Below are positions 1 to 8,230 of a DNA stretch of 56,722 nt, one piece after another; positions within the stretch are counted from its first letter, which is position 1, and every line of letters begins with the position of its first letter. The notes under the pieces were generated by a model. The model was not told the DNA's origin and ran no database searches. It was given only the letters and a program-made list of their open reading frames with translations. The position numbers and the translations under genes are program-made. The stretch spans positions 1 through 56,722 of the forward strand of contig JAGQHN010000021.1 in NCBI GenBank assembly GCA_020431825.1, read 5' to 3'. Source of the DNA: Trueperaceae bacterium. Its GTDB lineage: Bacteria; Deinococcota; Deinococci; Deinococcales; Trueperaceae.

Positions 1-563
1 AAGGGGTCAATGTAGGCTTGCCAGTAGGCATTGCGCTCGCCTTCGCCATCAATCAGGCAATTTTGGCGCTGCGTCCAGATTTTTGTCTTGATGTCGTAGT
101 GATTGAGTACCAAATCCCCTCGACCGGAAGAACCATCTCGGTACATAAAGAGCATATTGCCATCTGACAGGCGGTAAAACTCAGGATAGGTGACATTGGT
201 TTCGTTTCGCCCTGTCATTGGAAGTTCCTTGGATAGCTCGAGTCCCCCTGCTTCTAGACTTTTTGCATATCGCAAGGGACTTACATGATGGTCAAAGGCA
301 ACATGTAAAAAGCCATCTCCGTCAACCATGATGCTAATAACATTATGCGCGTCATTGACATTTCCCTGATACTGCGTTTTATGAAGATTGAAGGTGCTTG
401 AGCCTAAGCGCCTTTTGCCCAGAACCATAAAGCCTTCCCCTTCATAAAAGCCAATGTACTGAGTATCTTTATGCGTTACAATCGAATTGCGGCGAAAAAT
501 AGTGGCATTAACAGAAGTTTTCGCCCAGCCTTTAGCAACGTTTATATAATTTGAGCTACTCAT
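1..563 (-). CDS. BNR_4-type beta-propeller protein, C-terminus cut by window edge
   Basis: This open frame begins at ATG 563 and runs off the left edge after 187 codons. The translation contains HNVISIMVDGDGFLHVAF and, further on, YPEFYRLSDGN followed by MYRDGSSGRGD. I recognise this as the pattern of BNR_4 repeat proteins, a seven-bladed propeller family that includes ulvan-lyase-type enzymes (PL24/PL25) and related glycan-active proteins. No signal peptide is visible, so it would act in the cytoplasm on imported oligosaccharides. The start lies 4 bases after the stop of the upstream esterase, suggesting translational coupling. A propeller of this family is well supported. The substrate is not known, and a sialidase-like or lyase activity cannot be decided from half the protein. 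Confidence 0.75.
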   Translation of the reverse strand, partial: MSSSNYINVAKGWAKTSVNATIFRRNSIVTHKDTQYIGFYEGEGFMVLGKRRLGSSTFNLHKTQYQGNVNDAHNVISIMVDGDGFLHVAFDHHVSPLRYAKSLEAGGLELSKELPMTGRNETNVTYPEFYRLSDGNMLFMYRDGSSGRGDLVLNHYDIKTKIWTQRQNCLIDGEGERNAYWQAYIDP

Positions 564-567
564 CTAG

Positions 568-1599
568 TTACAAAACAGCCTTTAAAAAGGGATATGCCTG
601 GGTTGCCTCAATGCGGTGACGACCTTGAAAATAATCGGTTTGAACCCCTTGAGCAGAAAACAGCTTGTAAATCTCGTTGGTTTTAGCAACACTGTTTTTT
701 ACTGCCTCGATGGGAAAAATGGGGTCGTGGGTTCCTGCCTCGACAAAGAGTGGGCGCGGAGCGATGAGGCCCGCCAGATCATAAATTTCACCAAACTGAT
801 GCAGATTGTGGACATAGTTGCAACCGCAGTGGTGCATGGCATGGATGCTGTGCTGAAAGCTCGAGAAATATCCACTTATCACGCAGGCTTTGATGCGCTC
901 ATCGGCGCAGGTAGTAAACATAGAGACCATACCGCCACCAGAAAGCCCCATCGAGCCCAGGCGCGAAGTATCAAACTCGGGCCTGGTTTCCAGATAATCT
1001 ATGAGTCTGCGGCTATCGCGCACGCGTATGCCAGCAACCGAACCACCCAGGTGCGAAGCAAGCATAGCAGCGTGCATACAACTGCTTGGCGCATTCTGCC
1101 CGATTTTCAGATAAGAGAAATCTGTCTGACGTTCGCCAAAACAAGAAATTTCAGGCGCAGCGACGGCAAAGCCCTGTCTGCAAAGCTCGAGCGCAAAATC
1201 CTTATAAATGCCATCCGCTCCGTCGCGGTCTGTACCATCTTCCCAGATACTCACGATGTCTTTCACACCGTACCCATGACCATGAAAAGCCAGCACGGTT
1301 GGCATAGGTCTGGGCTTATCTTTAGGCATTAGCAGATAAACCGGCATGATGCTGTGCTCTGCGGTGCGAAGCAAAATTTTCTCGCGAATATAGCTGCCTT
1401 TATCGGTTTGCTCGAGTATTTCTACCTCAAGGGGTGCGGAAAAATCCTGGAACCCCAGTGTATCGCGAAAGGCTTGTCTTGCTGCTTTTTGCCACGCTAT
1501 AGCTTCATTTGCGGTGTTTGCTTTAAAAGCATAAGGAGCACTTTCGGACTTGTACTGCTGCCAGAGTTCATGAGCAGGTTGTAGCTCGAGTTTATTCAT
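568..1599 (-). CDS. Alpha/beta-hydrolase esterase (acetyl-xylan-esterase-like)
   Basis: This 343-residue cytoplasmic alpha/beta hydrolase has its nucleophile Ser220 in GLSGGG, an acid Asp292 in THDPIFP and a catalytic His328 in GRHRIE. The HGHGYG segment near residue 106 would form the oxyanion region. The layout and length fit the large acetyl-esterase/dienelactone-hydrolase-like family often found in plant- and algal-polysaccharide loci, where it removes acetyl or other ester groups from oligosaccharides. The start ATG at 1599 has a GGAG ribosome site. The gene precedes the BNR propeller by 4 bases and follows a PL22-like gene on the same strand, so it probably deacylates the oligosaccharides those enzymes use. 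Substrate specificity is inferred from context only. Confidence 0.8.
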   Translation of the reverse strand: MNKLELQPAHELWQQYKSESAPYAFKANTANEAIAWQKAARQAFRDTLGFQDFSAPLEVEILEQTDKGSYIREKILLRTAEHSIMPVYLLMPKDKPRPMPTVLAFHGHGYGVKDIVSIWEDGTDRDGADGIYKDFALELCRQGFAVAAPEISCFGERQTDFSYLKIGQNAPSSCMHAAMLASHLGGSVAGIRVRDSRRLIDYLETRPEFDTSRLGSMGLSGGGMVSMFTTCADERIKACVISGYFSSFQHSIHAMHHCGCNYVHNLHQFGEIYDLAGLIAPRPLFVEAGTHDPIFPIEAVKNSVAKTNEIYKLFSAQGVQTDYFQGRHRIEATQAYPFLKAVL

Positions 1600-1704
1600 A
1601 GGGTCTCCATTATAAGTCTAGGCCTGTTCTGGTTTTAAACTCCTCCCCAACCCAGTCGGTCTCGCAAGCTCGGAACCTTTTTGAAAGGAGAGAGCAGTTT
1701 GCTT

Positions 1705-1723
1705 CCCCCTTTTATAAAGGGGG
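1705..1723 (-). terminator. C/G-rich stem-loop just after the first PL22-like gene
   Basis: This is an inverted repeat with an 8-bp stem (CCCCCTTT / AAAGGGGG) and a 3-base loop. It starts immediately past the stop codon of the PL22-like gene that ends at 1725. A near-identical element sits at 2925-2943, and both are preceded by GCTT. It may stabilise mRNA or slow transcription. It lacks a clean T-tract, so it is not a certain terminator. Confidence 0.5.
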
Positions 1724-1724
1724 A

Positions 1725-2852
1725 TTACTCCTCCACCAGTGGCAACGACTCAAAGTCTACCAGGGGAACCGTATAAACATTGCCATAACCAGAGCGATCT
1801 GAGCTAAAGGCAACATAGCTGCCATCAGGCGAAATGCGCGGGTGAGGGTGGGTTTGCTGAATATGCATGGCAGAGTCATGACGACAAAGAATTCTGGGTG
1901 GCAAATACCTTTCCCCGTCCCATTTCCAGAGTCTAATGACGCCACCCCCATCGCCGACAATCAACTTCTCATCTCTGGAATAAATGTGTCCAGTTTTGCC
2001 AGGGAAACTGTTTTCAACGTGGTTAGTATTATCATAGCGGCACTGACCTAGCATGCCGCTTGCGCCACCCTCTATATGTCCGTGATAACCGATATGAATC
2101 CCGTCTGCCAGCCAGTATTCATGACCTACAATTTCTCCCGGTGCTGTCTCACGGATTTTCCAGGTTTTCCCAGTTGAGACATCCAGCCCCCAGATGCGGT
2201 TATCTACCAGGTGCCAGGGGCCTTCGTGACAATAAGTGAGCAGGTGTGACTGAGTCGGCGAAGTGTTAACATGGCCTATCCAGTAATGTTCTTCAAAAAC
2301 CACATCGGCGCCACTACCATCGACAGCAACACGCAAAATCTGGCTGAGCGGTTTGGCGTCATGCGTTTCTCTAAAGCCGATATAGCCGCGGAGCAAATCA
2401 ACCTCAAATTTATCTGACTGATCTTCCCAGGTACCAAAGTAGACGTAGTTGCCATCGGCAGAGACATTGGTCATAGAGACGCACCACTTGGGGTCCATTT
2501 CGTGTAAAACACGAAGCTTTTTGCTATGAGGGTCAAGTGCCATAAGGTTCAGGTCATGGAAAAAGTAAATTTCGTCGTTGATTGGGTTCAGCGATGACCG
2601 TGTGAACTCGAGTTCTCTTGGCAAGGGAACAGGCTCGAGGTCAGTTAGCTGCTCTATTGCGCCTGAGTCTATATCCAGACTGTAAAGATTACTGTGGTTA
2701 CAGCGGTCAGAGGCAAAGGCCAGCTTCTTGCCACCGTCGTACCAGCCGTTGTTAGTAAAGTAAAAATGATGTGAGTGCCCACGGTAGTTGGTGTGCTGGG
2801 TAACTTCAAGTCCCGAAATGCGGTCTTTGTAACTCGAGCGTTCGTTAGACAT
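1725..2852 (-). CDS. Oligogalacturonate-lyase-like (PL22) beta-propeller, copy A
   Basis: This 375-residue seven-bladed propeller is of the oligogalacturonate lyase type (polysaccharide lyase family 22, TolB-like repeats). Characteristic stretches are HHFYFTNNGWYDGGKK near the N-terminus, CHEGPWHLVDNRIWGLD in the middle and SPDGSYVAFSSD near the C-terminus. Q332, H335 and H337 form a Q-x2-H-x-H pattern with the spacing of the metal ligands described for PL22 enzymes. His289, before EKLIVGDG, is a candidate fourth ligand. The family splits short unsaturated or saturated uronate oligomers in the cytoplasm, consistent with the absence of a signal peptide. A paralogue lies at 5941-7137. The start is ATG 2852 with an AAAGGA site. 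Activity on galacturonate rather than another uronate is not proven. Confidence 0.8.
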   Translation of the reverse strand: MSNERSSYKDRISGLEVTQHTNYRGHSHHFYFTNNGWYDGGKKLAFASDRCNHSNLYSLDIDSGAIEQLTDLEPVPLPRELEFTRSSLNPINDEIYFFHDLNLMALDPHSKKLRVLHEMDPKWCVSMTNVSADGNYVYFGTWEDQSDKFEVDLLRGYIGFRETHDAKPLSQILRVAVDGSGADVVFEEHYWIGHVNTSPTQSHLLTYCHEGPWHLVDNRIWGLDVSTGKTWKIRETAPGEIVGHEYWLADGIHIGYHGHIEGGASGMLGQCRYDNTNHVENSFPGKTGHIYSRDEKLIVGDGGGVIRLWKWDGERYLPPRILCRHDSAMHIQQTHPHPRISPDGSYVAFSSDRSGYGNVYTVPLVDFESLPLVEE

Positions 2853-2924
2853 CTGCTTCCTTTCTAAATCCTGAAATCTCCTCTAAGTCCCTTTTGGAAA
2901 AGAGGACGACTAAAAGAAAAGCTT

Positions 2925-2943
2925 CCCCCTTTTTTAAAGGGGG
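2925..2943 (-). terminator. Second copy of the C/G-rich stem-loop, after the small esterase gene
   Basis: The same 8-bp stem and 3-base loop as at 1705-1723 begin 15 bases past the stop of the esterase ending at 2958. The two copies share GCTTCCCCCTTTT, then AAAGGGGG. Their placement after two adjacent genes suggests a small dispersed intergenic repeat that also acts as an mRNA-end hairpin. Confidence 0.5.
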
Positions 2944-2957
2944 ACTGAGGGGGATTT

Positions 2958-3698
2958 CTACGCAATTTCTTTTATCCACCGTAAACAATCATCACCCCAG
3001 TTAAACTCAGCATTCAGGCCAAGGCCGTGCCGACCTTTGGTATAGATATGCAGTTCAAAAGGGACAGCTTTTTTCCGCAAGGCCTGAGCAAACATAAAAC
3101 TGTTTTCTACTGGTACGGCAGCATCTTCGACGGTATGCCAGATAAAACAAGGGGGCGTAGTTTCGCTGACATGGTTTTGGGGTGAGGTTTGTTCTACCAG
3201 CTCTGTGGAAGGGGTGTCGCCAAGCAAGTTTTCGCGGCAACCAGCATGGGCAAAATCGCCGTCCATAGCAATGACCGGATAGCAAAGAATGGCAAAATCC
3301 GGTCTCAGGGAGACGCTACTCGAGTAGCGGTCATAGGCAACGGCTGTGTGCGCTGATAAATGCCCCCCTGCCGATGATCCCATGATGCCCAGTTTTCTTA
3401 TTCCCCAGTTATCAGCTTTTTTACGAATGGTTTCTAGGGCTGCCAGAGCATCCTCGAGCATGGCTGGGTGCTTAAAACCATCAGAACCAAGGCGGTAGGT
3501 CACGACAAAACTGGTAATGCCGTGCTTTTGAAAAAACTCGGCGTAACCTTTGCCCTCGTGTTCGGCAAGATGGCGGTAACCTCCGCCAGGAAAAATGATG
3601 ATGCCAATGCCGTTAGCGTCACCCTCGGGTAAATAAACATCAATAGTAGGAGAGGCTTGTGTAGTCGAATGTTCAAGACTTGCAGTTAGGTTTTGCAT
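2958..3698 (-). CDS. Alpha/beta-hydrolase carbohydrate esterase
   Basis: This 246-residue cytoplasmic hydrolase belongs to the BD-FAE/acetyl-esterase type. The oxyanion motif is FPGGGYRHL (about residues 36-44), the nucleophile is Ser109 in GSSAGGH, the acid Asp192 in HTVEDAAVP and the base His224 in GRHGLG. Such enzymes remove acetyl or feruloyl esters from oligosaccharides. The start ATG 3698 lies 5 bases after the stop of the radical SAM gene and has only a weak, distant ribosome site, so translation is probably coupled. It lies between the radical SAM enzyme and a PL22-like gene, supporting a role in the same catabolic block. The exact ester substrate is unknown. Confidence 0.8.
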   Translation of the reverse strand: MQNLTASLEHSTTQASPTIDVYLPEGDANGIGIIIFPGGGYRHLAEHEGKGYAEFFQKHGITSFVVTYRLGSDGFKHPAMLEDALAALETIRKKADNWGIRKLGIMGSSAGGHLSAHTAVAYDRYSSSVSLRPDFAILCYPVIAMDGDFAHAGCRENLLGDTPSTELVEQTSPQNHVSETTPPCFIWHTVEDAAVPVENSFMFAQALRKKAVPFELHIYTKGRHGLGLNAEFNWGDDCLRWIKEIA

Positions 3699-3703
3699 AG
3701 GGT

Positions 3704-5476
3704 TTAGCTCAAAACCTCGGTTTCTGGCATGAGCCAGGGAGGAAGCTGTTTGCCTTTTTCCCTTAAGTGACTGGCATAGAGGAAACGGTAAACATCATTA
3801 ACATAAAACTGCGGATAGCGCTTATCGGGTAAACGGTCCATAAAGCCATCCATAATGCGCTCGGCCATATCATTATCCATGCCGTTTTCAACTTCATAGT
3901 CAAAATAGATAGCCAGGTCTTTATCTTCTTCTTCAACGATATTAGAAACACCGAACTGCTTTGGGAAGCGGTGAGCAGGCGAGTAACGTTCCATCAGGAA
4001 GGTGCCAAGGGCTGCCGAGTTGACGTGCTCTTTGTGCTCAAAAAGGAAATTGACCGTTTGCTGGGCATCCTCGAGGGTTTCGCCAGGAAAGCCAAAGAAA
4101 AAGAAAGTATGATTCCAAATGCCCGCTTCATAGCTTTCGCGCAAGATACGGTGCATGTGATCAAGCTGGGTGCCTTTAATCATTTTGTCCATGACGGGTT
4201 GTGAGGCGCTCTCGAGCCCATACAAAATCATGCGGCAACCACCCTCGGACATGCTATCTAACAGCTCCTTATTTATTACTTTTTCAAAACGCGCACAGCC
4301 GCCCCAGTGGAAAGGGGTGCCCTGTTCTTTTAAGAGTGCTGAGAGTCCGCGCAGGTTTTTTGGGGTAAACGCTTCATCAGAAAAGAGGATGTGCCTGACC
4401 CCGTATTTTTCTTTGAGAGTATGCATTTGCTCGGCCAAAGCTTGAGCCCGAAGCTGGCTAAAACTTTCGGCTTCGCCGTAGCCGACATTGCAGAAAGCAC
4501 ATTTGCCAAAGTAACAGCCCCTGGCCGTCAGGAGGGGTAAAGCTGGGTAAGGAGCAAGGTAACGGCCCAGCGGTAAACCATCAAAATCAGGCATGGGTAC
4601 ATCGCCAATGTTTTCGGGTGGTTTGCGCGGCGTAACGCGGATAGTGTCACCATCGCGGTAGACCAGATTAGGCACGGTGGACAGCTCGGTCTTTTGGGTA
4701 ACTGCTTCGACCAGTTGCAAAAGAGGCACTTCTCCATCAAAGACCACCGCGCTGTCAAAGAGTTCAAAGATGCGCGGTACTTTGGGCAGTTCTTCACGCA
4801 GCATACTGATATGAGGTCCGCCTACCACGATGTGAGTATTTAAACCTGCCTCTTTAATCAGATGCCCTAGCGTCATACCAGCAAGCATTTGCGGCATGGA
4901 AGGTATCGAGATGCCCACAACATCAGGCTGTTCCCTAATAATGTCTTTCAGTATTCCCCGTTTATAAATATCCAGAAAAATATTATAGCGTTCGTCTTTG
5001 ACGAGTTTTAAGAGCTCTTTGCTGTTGTCTACCGGAGCCGCTGCCGTATAGCTTTGCAGGTTGAGATTGGCTGGGAAAAAGGGAAGAGAGGCAAGCTCGA
5101 GGGCTTCAATCACCGTTTCAAAGGCCCGTTTCCCGACTGGCCCATCAAAAAAACGCTTACTCCGTATGATGTCTTTGGCATGCTCCACTTGTTTGGCGAG
5201 TTGCAGACCCTCATTAATGGCCCAGAGTACCTTTTCACGTGGAGGCAGAAGGCGATCTGTTGGCGGTTTATCTGCCTTATCACCAAATAGATCTTTGAGT
5301 TTCTCAACACTTTTTTCGATATAACTGCGGGTCAAAATTTCATCAAAGACTTCCAGATTGAGGTCTCGCTGAATGACTTCTATGCCATTGGCCCTTAAGT
5401 AGGCTGTTAACGTGGGCAAGGCCAAGTGGGGCATGGTGGGCGTCCAGTTTGGGGGGAAAAGAAGCATAACTTTCAT
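3704..5476 (-). CDS. B12-binding-domain radical SAM protein
   Basis: This 590-residue protein has two visible parts. Residues 1 to about 260 resemble the cobalamin-binding Rossmann domain of class B radical SAM enzymes (LLFPPNW start, DVVGISIPSMPQM, VVGGPH). The common DxHxxG base-off motif is not seen. From about 310 comes a radical SAM barrel whose cluster cysteines are C321, C326 and C329, that is CX4CX2C (RGCYFGKCAFC) instead of the usual CX3CX2C. Later motifs LYGLESAS and FFFFGFPGET are typical of this superfamily. The start ATG overlaps the stop of the upstream small membrane protein as ATGA. Class B enzymes methylate, cyclise or rearrange many substrates, so none can be assigned. Its position inside a sugar-catabolism block is odd and worth attention. 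Confidence 0.85.
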   Translation of the reverse strand: MKVMLLFPPNWTPTMPHLALPTLTAYLRANGIEVIQRDLNLEVFDEILTRSYIEKSVEKLKDLFGDKADKPPTDRLLPPREKVLWAINEGLQLAKQVEHAKDIIRSKRFFDGPVGKRAFETVIEALELASLPFFPANLNLQSYTAAAPVDNSKELLKLVKDERYNIFLDIYKRGILKDIIREQPDVVGISIPSMPQMLAGMTLGHLIKEAGLNTHIVVGGPHISMLREELPKVPRIFELFDSAVVFDGEVPLLQLVEAVTQKTELSTVPNLVYRDGDTIRVTPRKPPENIGDVPMPDFDGLPLGRYLAPYPALPLLTARGCYFGKCAFCNVGYGEAESFSQLRAQALAEQMHTLKEKYGVRHILFSDEAFTPKNLRGLSALLKEQGTPFHWGGCARFEKVINKELLDSMSEGGCRMILYGLESASQPVMDKMIKGTQLDHMHRILRESYEAGIWNHTFFFFGFPGETLEDAQQTVNFLFEHKEHVNSAALGTFLMERYSPAHRFPKQFGVSNIVEEEDKDLAIYFDYEVENGMDNDMAERIMDGFMDRLPDKRYPQFYVNDVYRFLYASHLREKGKQLPPWLMPETEVLS

Positions 5477-5853
5477 GAACTAACTCCTAAAAAGGGGGCT
5501 ATCATCCTTAGAGATAATGCGGCAGCGCCGAGCATGACCAAGAGGACTGCCAGCACCCGAATAATTCGCTGTCCTAATCTATGCATTTTAATGCCAGTCG
5601 TAAAATAATGTTCAGCGAAGTAAATAAAAATGAGCCAGACGATACCCCCAAAGAAAAAATAAAAACGTGACACGGCACTGTGTGCCCAGGGGTTAAAGTC
5701 TAAGACCACATACCACTGATCTATAACGGAATGCAGCAAAAAGAAAAGTAAGCCTGATAGCGCAATGCTCAAGATCCACGCGCTATAAGCCAGCAGATAG
5801 GACCAGACCGTTCCTTCTGAAGACTTTGGGGTATGTTCTTGCACGACTTCCAT
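5473..5853 (-). CDS. Small three-helix membrane protein, unknown function
   Basis: This 126-residue protein is not recognised. It has three hydrophobic segments, at about residues 19-41, 62-82 and 96-117, separated by an aromatic-rich stretch (DQWYVVLDFNPW, SRFYFFFGG). No signal peptide cleavage site or cofactor motif is visible. Its TGA overlaps the ATG of the B12-binding radical SAM gene by one base in the ATGA arrangement, so the two are very probably translated together and may act together. For example, it could be a membrane anchor or a lipid-directed partner. That is inference. The frame is clean and hydrophobicity supports a real gene. Confidence 0.7.
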   Translation of the reverse strand: MEVVQEHTPKSSEGTVWSYLLAYSAWILSIALSGLLFFLLHSVIDQWYVVLDFNPWAHSAVSRFYFFFGGIVWLIFIYFAEHYFTTGIKMHRLGQRIIRVLAVLLVMLGAAALSLRMIAPFLGVSS

Positions 5854-5940
5854 TCTTAGCTTGTCCTAATGGCTTGATACAGGTGGCTGCTATGTAGTAA
5901 AGACATAGGGTATTAGAGACACAGAACGAGAGATAGAACC

Positions 5941-7137
5941 CTAGGTATGCTGGGGGCTCATGCCTTTACTTAAAAAGGGAAGCTCGTCAATGTTCCCTAC
6001 TTCAACCAGATAAATATTTGCATATTTGGTTAAATCAGAGGCATACATAACGTATTTGCCATCGGGGGTAAATCTTGGGTGGCAGTGTGCATGCTGGTCA
6101 TTAAAGGTGCTTCGGTGATAGGCCAGTACTCTCGGCCCGGCGTATTTTTCACCGTCCCAGTTAAACAGTTGAATAAACGGTTGCGCCTCACCCTGATGGC
6201 TAAAAACAGCTGCTGGTGAGCCGTCACCCGCAATAAGTTTTTCGTTTTGAGAGCAGAAATGGGTTGAGCGGTAGGGGAAGCTTACCTCTACATGGTCGCT
6301 GTTGTCCCATTTAATATGACCATAAATATGGTCACCATTGCGGTCTCTGGGAAAACCGTGGTAACCAATAGTTTCGCCGTCTTCAAACCAGTACTCATGA
6401 CCAACGGCAATGCCTTGTCCTTCCTGAGGACGAATCTTCCAGGTTTCACCTGTTTGAATGTTTAAACCCCAGATGCGCTGCTCAACCAGGTGCCAGGGAC
6501 CTTCATGGCAAAAGGTCATAATATCTGGGAGCTTGGGTGAGCAATTTTCATGGGTGATGTAGCAGTAATCTTCGTGAATGGGTTCAACTTTACCTGTGGC
6601 AATCTCAATGCGCAAAATCTGCGAAAAAGGCTTAGCGTAGAACTGGTCACGGAAGCTCGAGTATGCAAAAGAAATTTTGGCTTTGCCCTCATCGGCTTTT
6701 TTTGCCAAGCGCGTGCAGATGTAGGTGCCATCGGCATTAGCACCAGGGCGACCGGTTGGCTCCATATCTTCTGGCGCTTCATAAACGACGCGCTCCGCAA
6801 GAGTATCCATGTTCAGCTCAATGATTTGCCGATTCCACCAGTAGTAGTGGGCATTATTGGTCTTGCTGTAGCAGCCACCCGGACGAGCCGCGCCAGAACG
6901 CTCTAAATCGGTAAGTTGCGTGATGGTGAACGTGTCAAGGTTATAACCATAAAGATTACTTTTGCCCCCGCGGTCAGAGGTAAAAATAAATGACTTCCCC
7001 TCGTTATACCAACATGGGTCAGTGAAGTACATATGATTGGAATGTCCAAAATAGTCAGTCAGACGAATGATTTCGCGACCACTATAGGCATCTTCATAGC
7101 GAAAAATCTCATCCTGAAAAGTATCACCTTTTGCCAC
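5941..7137 (-). CDS. Oligogalacturonate-lyase-like (PL22) beta-propeller, copy B
   Basis: This 398-residue paralogue of the 1725-2852 gene shares the blocks NHMYFTDPCWYNEGK, CHEGPWHLVEQRIWGLN, GHEYWFEDGETIGYHG and FTPDGKYVMYASD. The Q-x2-H-x-H metal pattern is kept as Q348, H351 and H353, and the His before EKLIAGDG is also kept. The start is a GTG at 7137 preceded by an excellent AGGGAGG site 7 bases upstream. It is the first gene after the Opp transporter operon, 49 bases past its end, so it probably receives oligosaccharides imported by that system. Two divergent copies in one locus suggest different chain lengths or linkages, which cannot be told apart here. No signal peptide is present. 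Confidence 0.8.
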   Translation of the reverse strand: MAKGDTFQDEIFRYEDAYSGREIIRLTDYFGHSNHMYFTDPCWYNEGKSFIFTSDRGGKSNLYGYNLDTFTITQLTDLERSGAARPGGCYSKTNNAHYYWWNRQIIELNMDTLAERVVYEAPEDMEPTGRPGANADGTYICTRLAKKADEGKAKISFAYSSFRDQFYAKPFSQILRIEIATGKVEPIHEDYCYITHENCSPKLPDIMTFCHEGPWHLVEQRIWGLNIQTGETWKIRPQEGQGIAVGHEYWFEDGETIGYHGFPRDRNGDHIYGHIKWDNSDHVEVSFPYRSTHFCSQNEKLIAGDGSPAAVFSHQGEAQPFIQLFNWDGEKYAGPRVLAYHRSTFNDQHAHCHPRFTPDGKYVMYASDLTKYANIYLVEVGNIDELPFLSKGMSPQHT

Positions 7138-7186
7138 TGAGAACCTCCCTTGGCAGGTTTAAAGTGTAGAAAGTAGAAAGACGGGT

Positions 7187-8230
7187 CTAGGCGCTTAAAT
7201 CAAGCTCCTCGGCATAATGACAGCTTGCCCAGTGATTTGGGGTCACCTCGCGCAACGCTGGCGTATCTGATTTGCATTTGTCGGTAGCGTAGCGGCAGCG
7301 TGGGTGAAAGTAACACCCTGACGGTGGGTTGGCGGCGTCTGCCACTTCGCCCTGCAAAGCAACGTGCTTGGTTCTGGCTCTTGGATCAGGCTTGGGTGCC
7401 GATGATAACAGAGCCTCGGTGTAGGGGTGCTGAATATTGTTAAACAGGTCATCGGTACTGGCAATTTCAACAATTTTGCCCACATACATAACTGCAACGC
7501 GGTCACAGAGGTGGCGTACCACACTTAAATCGTGCGAGATAAAAAGATAAGTGAGTTGAAACTGTCCCTGCAAATCCTTTAAAAGATTAAGGACCTGAGC
7601 CTGAACGGACACGTCCAGCGCTGAAACGGGTTCGTCACAGACAATCAGTTGAGGGTTAAGCGAAAGTGCTCTGGCAATACCGATGCGTTGCCGTTGTCCG
7701 CCAGAAAAGGCGTGTGGGTAGCGGCTCATGTACTCAGGACGCAAACCAACCAAGCGTAACAGTTCGGCAACCCGGTCACGCAGGGCTGAACCATCCAAAA
7801 TGCCATAATTTTTTAAGGGCTCGCCTACGATCTGCTCTAGGGTCATGCGTGGATTCAGCGACGAATAGGGGTCCTGAAAAATCATCTGAATGTTTTTCCA
7901 GACATCGCGCATTTCTTCACGAGAGAGTTGGGCTAGGTCAACCTGACCCTTGTCAGTATCTTTAAACAGGATTTTGCCGGCGGTGGGGTCATAGGCACGA
8001 ATCACTGCCCGGCCGGTCGTTGTTTTGCCACAGCCAGACTCACCAACCAGCCCCAGAACTTCAGCGCGCTTAATGTCAAAGCTGACATCATCTACGGCCT
8101 TGACATGATTGACTACCCGCTTGCGAAAGATACCCTGATTATAAATGGGAAAGTGCATCTTGAGGTTTTGCACCTCGAGCAAGGTATCCGTTTTCGTTTT
8201 TGTTTCAGGTTTTACGGCAGCGCTACTCAT
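7187..8230 (-). CDS. Opp/Dpp-type ABC transporter ATP-binding protein (OppF-like)
   Basis: This 347-residue nucleotide-binding subunit has Walker [10 protein letters not shown], a Q-loop in [12 protein letters not shown], the signature SGGQRQR and Walker [13 protein letters not shown]-terminal oligopeptide-transporter extension carries the cysteine-bearing [16 protein letters not shown] chose ATG 8230, which overlaps the oppD stop as ATGA. A frame extension upstream to 8290 merely reads through the end of oppD. It is the last gene of the five-gene oppA-B-C-D-F order. In this setting, with PL22-like and esterase genes downstream, the transporter more likely carries oligosaccharides than peptides. 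Thermotoga has Opp-family sugar transporters of this kind. Confidence 0.9.
   Translation of the reverse strand: MSSAAVKPETKTKTDTLLEVQNLKMHFPIYNQGIFRKRVVNHVKAVDDVSFDIKRAEVLGLVGESGCGKTTTGRAVIRAYDPTAGKILFKDTDKGQVDLAQLSREEMRDVWKNIQMIFQDPYSSLNPRMTLEQIVGEPLKNYGILDGSALRDRVAELLRLVGLRPEYMSRYPHAFSGGQRQRIGIARALSLNPQLIVCDEPVSALDVSVQAQVLNLLKDLQGQFQLTYLFISHDLSVVRHLCDRVAVMYVGKIVEIASTDDLFNNIQHPYTEALLSSAPKPDPRARTKHVALQGEVADAANPPSGCYFHPRCRYATDKCKSDTPALREVTPNHWASCHYAEELDLSA

Noticed and set aside
616-1332. Plus-strand open frame of 238 codons
   Set aside because: It is antisense to the esterase with an intact catalytic triad, and its own translation has no recognisable protein features.
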